The notes beneath the pieces are model-generated. The model was given only the letters and a program-made list of their open reading frames with translations, did no database searches and had not been told where the DNA came from. 6,353 nucleotides of DNA from JAOUGY01 sp050329955 (lineage in GTDB: Bacteria; Actinomycetota; Acidimicrobiia; Spongiisociales; ZC4RG35), in NCBI GenBank assembly GCA_050329955.1, contig JBHJOH010000092.1, forward strand, positions 1-6,353, written 5' to 3'. This document shows, piece after piece, positions 5,648 through 6,353 of this stretch. The position numbers and the translations under genes were made by a program. The first letter of the stretch is position 1; each line of letters starts with the position of its first letter.

Positions 5648-6353
5648 TCACCGCCCGGCGCGAGCCCGGTCCAGGAAGTCGAGAACGGCGGAGCGGTATG
5701 CGTCCGGGTCCAGATTCCATGCCCGGTCGGCACCCGCTCCCGCGATCTCGACCAGCTTGACCACATCCGGGCGCGACTCGGCCAGAGTCCGGCTGTCGGA
5801 GATGGGATGGTCGGCGTCCTCGTCTCCATGGAGCACGAGCACGGGCACCGTGATCTGGTTGGCCCGCTCCAGGTAGTCGGTGGTCTCCCAGGTGATGCCG
5901 TATCGCAGCGAAGCAAGCACGGCACCCATCTCGCGTACCGTCCACGGCAACGACCCGATCAGACCCTCGGTGGACGAAGCAGTGTGGAAGACCGACGACT
6001 TGAGGTCGAGGACCGGCCCGTCGAGGATGACACCCGCCACGCCGGGGTCCCGGTACAACTCCGCCACCACCACCGCCCCACCCGAACCGTATCCCACCAG
6101 GAAGACCGCGCCGGCACCCGCTTCCCGGGCGTGAGCGATGGCAGCAGCCACGTCATCGCGTTCACCGACGCCGAACGTCATCAAGCCGGCGGCGTCCGAC
6201 GGCTGCCCGGGTTGATTGCGGTAGGTCACGGCGAACTGGCTGAAGCCCTCACCGTCGAGCAGACCCATCATCCGCAGACTCTGGTCGGGACCGGAGGCGC
6301 GGTCGGGCACATGGATCACCCAGGTGGAGCTCCCCTCGATGAGCCAGGCGTCC
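5648..6353 (-). CDS. Alpha/beta-hydrolase-fold protein, N-terminus cut by the edge, probably catalytically inactive
   Basis: The reading frame is open to the right edge, so the 234 visible residues lack the true start. The GTG at 6317-6319 is not the start, because the preceding in-frame residues DAWLIEGSSTW continue the family's N-terminal strand. Fold landmarks: WVIHVPD, VTYRNQPG (strand and loop near the oxyanion hole), DDVAAAIAHAREAGA (helix), VFLVGYGSGGAVVVA (nucleophile elbow), GVILDGPVLD, PVLVLHGDEDADHPI (acid loop, Asp present) and AGAGADRAWNLDP near the C-terminus. In active relatives the elbow reads GYSMGG and the histidine region GAGHVRSWN. Here the serine position is Gly (codon 6086-6088), with a serine one place later, and the histidine position is Ala (codon 5729-5731); no other His follows. 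This points to a pseudoenzyme with a binding or scaffolding role. There is no premature stop, so it is not simply a decayed gene. It is followed after 42 bases by the tricorn protease. Confidence 0.88.
   Translation of the reverse strand, partial: DAWLIEGSSTWVIHVPDRASGPDQSLRMMGLLDGEGFSQFAVTYRNQPGQPSDAAGLMTFGVGERDDVAAAIAHAREAGAGAVFLVGYGSGGAVVVAELYRDPGVAGVILDGPVLDLKSSVFHTASSTEGLIGSLPWTVREMGAVLASLRYGITWETTDYLERANQITVPVLVLHGDEDADHPISDSRTLAESRPDVVKLVEIAGAGADRAWNLDPDAYRSAVLDFLDRARAGR

Noticed and set aside
5425..5925. A 166-codon minus-strand frame bridging the hydrolase and tricorn genes
   Set aside because: It is out of frame with both real genes, and its product is biased in composition without domain features.
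6317..6319. GTG as the start of the hydrolase-fold gene
   Set aside because: The frame remains open to the window edge, and the residues before it (DAWLIEGSSTW) look like the normal N-terminal strand of the family, so the start is outside the window.
1..6353. tRNA or rRNA genes, CRISPR arrays, insertion sequences, attachment sites
   Set aside because: No cloverleaf-like tail or anticodon arm, no regularly spaced direct repeats with spacers, no transposase-like frame and no terminal inverted repeats were seen on either strand.

Overview
The window is GC-rich and densely coded. Every gene I can support lies on the minus strand, so transcription runs from the right edge to the left. High GC, GTG starts, a bacterial tricorn protease and secreted CAP proteins with cysteine-paired SLH-like repeats suggest a high-GC actinobacterium, perhaps of the Acidimicrobiia type. 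That placement is inference from gene content, not from a marker gene.

Right block (6353 to 2405): the 3' part of an alpha/beta-hydrolase-fold gene enters from the right edge. Forty-two bases after its stop comes a complete 1066-residue tricorn-type S41 protease, probably in the same transcript. The protease has all its catalytic residues. The hydrolase-fold protein has glycine where the nucleophile serine should be and alanine where the catalytic histidine should be, so it looks like a pseudoenzyme. This pairing is the most interesting feature of the window. In Thermoplasma, tricorn works with a separate alpha/beta-hydrolase aminopeptidase (F1), but the protein here resembles a different, cap-less branch.

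Middle block (2404 to 553): a GC-rich spacer of about 155 bases holds three small hairpins and probably ends the tricorn transcript. It is followed by two adjacent paralogous genes for exported CAP-domain (SCP/PR-1-like) proteins, one with a single C-terminal SLH-like repeat and one with three. All cysteines of both proteins sit in CX5C pairs, one pair per repeat. The 97-base gap between the two genes holds a candidate promoter, a 12-base perfect palindrome and a 9-base direct repeat, so the second gene is probably controlled separately.

Left block (552 to 1): a 115-base spacer with an 8-bp hairpin leads to the N-terminal 145 residues of a Cys/Met-metabolism PLP enzyme (cystathionine gamma-synthase type), cut by the left edge. 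Its GTG start has no Shine-Dalgarno sequence and lies 6 bases after a TANNNT hexamer, as in leaderless actinobacterial mRNAs.

The three blocks do not form one pathway: cytosolic peptide breakdown on the right, cell-surface proteins in the middle, sulfur amino-acid metabolism on the left. No RNA gene, mobile element or CRISPR array was seen, and no gap exceeds 300 bases.
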